Of a stretch of DNA of 64,000 bases, positions 61,270-64,000 are shown piece by piece; within the stretch, counting starts at the first letter, position 1; each line of letters starts with the position of its first letter. The DNA lies in the NCBI RefSeq assembly GCF_018613715.1, contig NZ_JAGGPT010000010.1:124001-188000 (forward strand). Reading direction: 5' to 3'. Made by a program: the position numbers and the translations under genes. Source of the DNA: Chryseobacterium sp. ISL-6. GTDB taxonomy: Bacteria; Bacteroidota; Bacteroidia; Flavobacteriales; Weeksellaceae. The notes under the pieces are model-generated. The model was not told the DNA's origin and did not search any database. It saw only the letters and a list, made by a program, of their open reading frames with translations.

Positions 61270-63189
61270 ATGATGATGCTAGATTCTAAAATACCTCAAG
61301 GACCATTAGAACAAAAATGGACCAATTATAAAAAAACAGCAAAGCTCGTTAATCCAGCCAACCGTAAAAAATTAGATGTAATTGTTGTAGGAACAGGTTT
61401 AGCAGGGAGTTCTATTGCTGCATCTTTAGGCGAAATGGGATACAATGTAAAATCATTTTGTTTTCAGGACAGCCCGCGAAGAGCACATTCTGTAGCAGCT
61501 CAGGGCGGAGTGAATGCTGCTAAAAATTATAAAAATGATGGTGACAGCGTCTACAGAATGTTTGTAGACACTTTAAAAGGTGGCGATTTCAGAGCACGGG
61601 AAGCTAATGTATACCGCATGGCAGAGTGTTCTTTAAACCTCATCGATCAGGCTGTAGCCCAAGGAGTTCCATTTGGGAGAGAATATGGTGGTTATCTCAA
61701 TAACCGTTCTTTTGGTGGAGTTCAGGTTAGCCGGACTTTTTATGCAAGAGGACAAACCGGACAGCAATTACTTTTAGGAGCTTATCAGGCTTTGATGAGA
61801 CAGGTTGGCAAAAAAACAATTGAATTATTTTCAAGACATGAAATGCTGGATCTGGTGGTTATAGATGGAAAAGCAAGAGGGGTTATCGTAAGAAATTTAG
61901 ATACCGGAGAAATTGAAAGGCATGCTGCTCATGCTGTTGTATTGGCTACCGGAGGATATGGCAAGATATACTACCTTTCTACATTAGCAATGGGGTGTAA
62001 TGGCTCTGCCATTTGGAGGGCTCATAAAAAAGGAGCTTTAATGGCTTCTCCCAGCTGGATTCAGGTACATCCTACTTCGCTCCCACAATCTGGAGATTAT
62101 CAGTCGAAATTAACCTTAATGTCGGAATCACTTCGTAATGATGGGAGAATATGGGTTCCTTCAAAAGAAAATGAAACCAGAGCTGCTAATGATATTCCTG
62201 AAAATGAAAGGGATTATTATCTCGAAAGAAGATATCCGGCTTTTGGAAATCTTGCTCCGAGAGATATCTCATCCCGAGCTGCAAAAGAAAGAATTGATGC
62301 CGGGTTCGGAATCGGACCTTTAAAAAATGCTGTATATCTCGATTTTTCAAAAGCAATTAAAGAACAGGGAAAAGAGAAGATTCAGGAAAAATATGGAAAC
62401 TTGTTTGATATGTATCTTAAGATCACAGGATATGATGCCTATCAGGAGCCTATGATGATATCTCCTTCGGCTCACTTTTCTATGGGTGGTTTATGGGTAG
62501 ACTACGAGCTGATGACTACTATTCCAGGATTATTTGCTTTAGGGGAAGCTAATTTTGCAGACCATGGAGCTAACAGACTTGGAGCAAATTCTCTTCTTCA
62601 GGCTTCCGTTGATGGTTATTTCATCGCTCCTTATACAATTGCCAACTATCTTTCTAATGAAATCCATACTGGAAAAATATCTACAGAAGATCCGGCATTT
62701 GAAAAAGCTGAAAATGCAGTTAAACAACAGGTAAAAAATCTGATCAACATCAATGGAACAAAAACCGTAGATCATTACCACAAAACCTTAGGAAAGTTGC
62801 TTTATGATTATTGTGGCCTGGCTAGAAATGAAAAAGGTCTAAAATACGCTATTCAGGAAATACAAAAGCTAAAAGCAGAGTTCTATAGAAATGTAAAAGT
62901 ATCCGGACAGGGAAACAGCATGAATACGGAACTGGAAAAAGCGGGACGCGTTGCTGACTATTTCGAAATCGGAGAATTGATGTGCTATGATGCCTTGACC
63001 CGAAATGAATCCTGTGGTGCTCATTTTCGCGAAGAATATCAAACTCCAGACGGTGAAGCTTTGAGAAATGACAATGAATTCCAGTTCATTTCAGCATGGG
63101 CATGGACGGATGAAAACAAAGAGCCTGAATTAATTAAAGAACCGCTTGTATTTGAAGAGGTACAACCAACGGTGAGAAGTTATAAATAA
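61270..63189 (+). CDS. sdhA: Succinate dehydrogenase/fumarate reductase flavoprotein subunit
   Basis: A 639-residue FAD enzyme. The dinucleotide motif is VVGTGLAGSSIAASLGEMGY (about 41-60), and the FAD-attached His lies in RRAHSVAAQGGVNAA. Substrate residues are in HPTSLPQSGDYQSKLTL and SLLQASVDGYF/ANRLGANSLLQ, and the catalytic Arg region in RDISSRAAKERID. It oxidises succinate to fumarate or the reverse. An adjoining ATG at 61273 is equally possible as a start. The gap to sdhC is 6 bases. Confidence 0.96.
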   Translation: MMMLDSKIPQGPLEQKWTNYKKTAKLVNPANRKKLDVIVVGTGLAGSSIAASLGEMGYNVKSFCFQDSPRRAHSVAAQGGVNAAKNYKNDGDSVYRMFVDTLKGGDFRAREANVYRMAECSLNLIDQAVAQGVPFGREYGGYLNNRSFGGVQVSRTFYARGQTGQQLLLGAYQALMRQVGKKTIELFSRHEMLDLVVIDGKARGVIVRNLDTGEIERHAAHAVVLATGGYGKIYYLSTLAMGCNGSAIWRAHKKGALMASPSWIQVHPTSLPQSGDYQSKLTLMSESLRNDGRIWVPSKENETRAANDIPENERDYYLERRYPAFGNLAPRDISSRAAKERIDAGFGIGPLKNAVYLDFSKAIKEQGKEKIQEKYGNLFDMYLKITGYDAYQEPMMISPSAHFSMGGLWVDYELMTTIPGLFALGEANFADHGANRLGANSLLQASVDGYFIAPYTIANYLSNEIHTGKISTEDPAFEKAENAVKQQVKNLININGTKTVDHYHKTLGKLLYDYCGLARNEKGLKYAIQEIQKLKAEFYRNVKVSGQGNSMNTELEKAGRVADYFEIGELMCYDALTRNESCGAHFREEYQTPDGEALRNDNEFQFISAWAWTDENKEPELIKEPLVFEEVQPTVRSYK

Positions 63190-63200
63190 AAACAAAAATT

Positions 63201-63950
63201 ATGGATTTACATTTGAAAATATGGAGACAGAAGGACGGAAAGACCGAAGGAAAGCTGGTAAATTATGATTTAAAAGAATTGAATTCTCATATGTCTTTTC
63301 TTGAAATGCTGGACACTTTAAATGAAAAACTGATCACTGAAGGCGAAGAACCCGTAGAGTTCGATCACGATTGTCGTGAAGGAATCTGTGGACAATGTGG
63401 AATGATGATCAACGGTTTAGCTCACGGTCCTTTAAAAAATACCACGACATGTCAGTTGCATTTACGTTCTTTCAAAGATGGAGAAACTATTGTTATAGAA
63501 CCCTTCCGGGCAGAAGCATTTCCTATAAAAAGAGATTTAAAAGTAGATCGTTCAGCTTTCGACAGAATAATCTCCTCAGGAGGTTTCGTTTCCATAAATA
63601 CGGGACAGGCTCCTGATGCAACAGCCATAGCTGTTACGCATCAAACTGCCGAAGAAGCTTTTGACTCCGCTGCCTGTATAGGATGTGGGGCATGTGTGGC
63701 AACCTGTAAAAATGCAAGTGCCGCTTTATTTACATCTGCCAAAATTACACATATGGTTCTTCTTCCTCAGGGTAAGGAAGAAAGAAGTAAGCGCGTTATA
63801 GATATGGTAAAGCAAATGGATAGCGAGTTATTTGGACATTGTTCCAACACTGAAGCCTGTGAAGTAGAATGCCCGCAAGGTATTTCAGTTCTCAATATCG
63901 CCAGAATGAATTATGAGTATAGCAGAGCTTTATTTTTCGGGAAGAAGTAG
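63201..63950 (+). CDS. sdhB: Succinate dehydrogenase/fumarate reductase iron-sulfur subunit
   Basis: A 249-residue protein. The [2Fe-2S] site is in DCREGICGQCGMMING and CQLHLRSF, the [4Fe-4S] site in CIGCGACVATC, and the [3Fe-4S] site is completed by CSNTEACEVECPQG. It carries electrons from the FAD subunit to the cytochrome b subunit. It starts 11 bases after sdhA and ends the operon seen here. The 50 bases after it hold nothing I can name. Confidence 0.96.
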   Translation: MDLHLKIWRQKDGKTEGKLVNYDLKELNSHMSFLEMLDTLNEKLITEGEEPVEFDHDCREGICGQCGMMINGLAHGPLKNTTTCQLHLRSFKDGETIVIEPFRAEAFPIKRDLKVDRSAFDRIISSGGFVSINTGQAPDATAIAVTHQTAEEAFDSAACIGCGACVATCKNASAALFTSAKITHMVLLPQGKEERSKRVIDMVKQMDSELFGHCSNTEACEVECPQGISVLNIARMNYEYSRALFFGKK

Positions 63951-64000
63951 TTGAATAGTGATAGTCCTAAACTGTAAAAAGCAAAAGGGTAAAATTACTT

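Noticed and set aside
1..64000. tRNA, rRNA, CRISPR, prophage or classical IS elements
   Set aside because: Read for them on both strands; no cloverleaf, regularly spaced repeats, transposase or phage structural genes were seen. A tRNA scan would be decisive.

Overview
The window looks like chromosomal DNA of a low-GC Bacteroidota bacterium, most likely a Chryseobacterium-like flavobacterium (Weeksellaceae). The support is two secreted proteins with type IX secretion (T9SS) C-terminal sorting domains, gldB and gldC, a PafA phosphatase, a GG-leader bacteriocin-like peptide of the kind seen in Chryseobacterium, SusC/BtuB-type TonB receptors, promoters of the Bacteroidota form TAnnTTTG, and few Shine-Dalgarno sites. 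I saw no rRNA, tRNA, CRISPR array, prophage or classical IS element.

Layout. 1-1 kb: the start of an exported amidohydrolase and the decayed 3' end of a medium-chain reductase gene. 1-5.3 kb (minus): PLP enzyme, glucosaminidase, WG-repeat protein and hemL, closely packed. 5.4-10.9 kb: small membrane and lipoproteins, a secreted endonuclease I, namA and cdd. 11-14.2 kb: a cobalamin riboswitch, a BtuB-type receptor and a DUF5074 (BtuG-like) lipoprotein, forming one B12-uptake operon. 14.3-23.9 kb (minus): CCA-adding/poly(A) polymerase-type enzyme, threonylcarbamoyl-AMP synthase, DinB, GNAT, metB, gldC, an ABC exporter pair whose permease is fused to a thioredoxin domain, and gldB. 24-27.1 kb (plus): two GNATs, nadE, and a barnase/barstar pair split by a GIY-YIG cassette bounded by 33-bp inverted repeats. 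27.2-33.1 kb: a HAF-repeat T9SS protein, a TPR-AraC/TPR sensor pair and pafA. 33.2-41.1 kb: accessory and regulatory genes (orphans, GNAT, HxlR/DoxX, TetR/SDR with two matching operators, aldehyde reductase/AraC, a cysteine-rich GG-leader peptide and a HExxH lipoprotein). 41.5-46.9 kb: membrane-anchored AraC regulator, large TonB receptor and Ca-dependent PI-PLC. 47-53.5 kb: NmrA/AraC, lipocalin-like lipoprotein, S41 peptidase, hydrolase, VOC protein and an exported protein. 53.6-57.4 kb (minus): mdh, heme oxygenase and bacteriophytochrome kinase. 58-64 kb: outer-membrane porin, DASS anion transporter and sdhCAB, which together read as a C4-dicarboxylate uptake and oxidation operon.

The points most worth a second look are the GIY-YIG/inverted-repeat unit inserted between ribonuclease and inhibitor genes, the ABC permease-DUF4369-TlpA fusion lying between gldB and gldC, the phytochrome that lacks the usual CHH histidines, and the AraC/TonB receptor/PI-PLC cluster. 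Family names come from reading the protein sequences; no database search was run.
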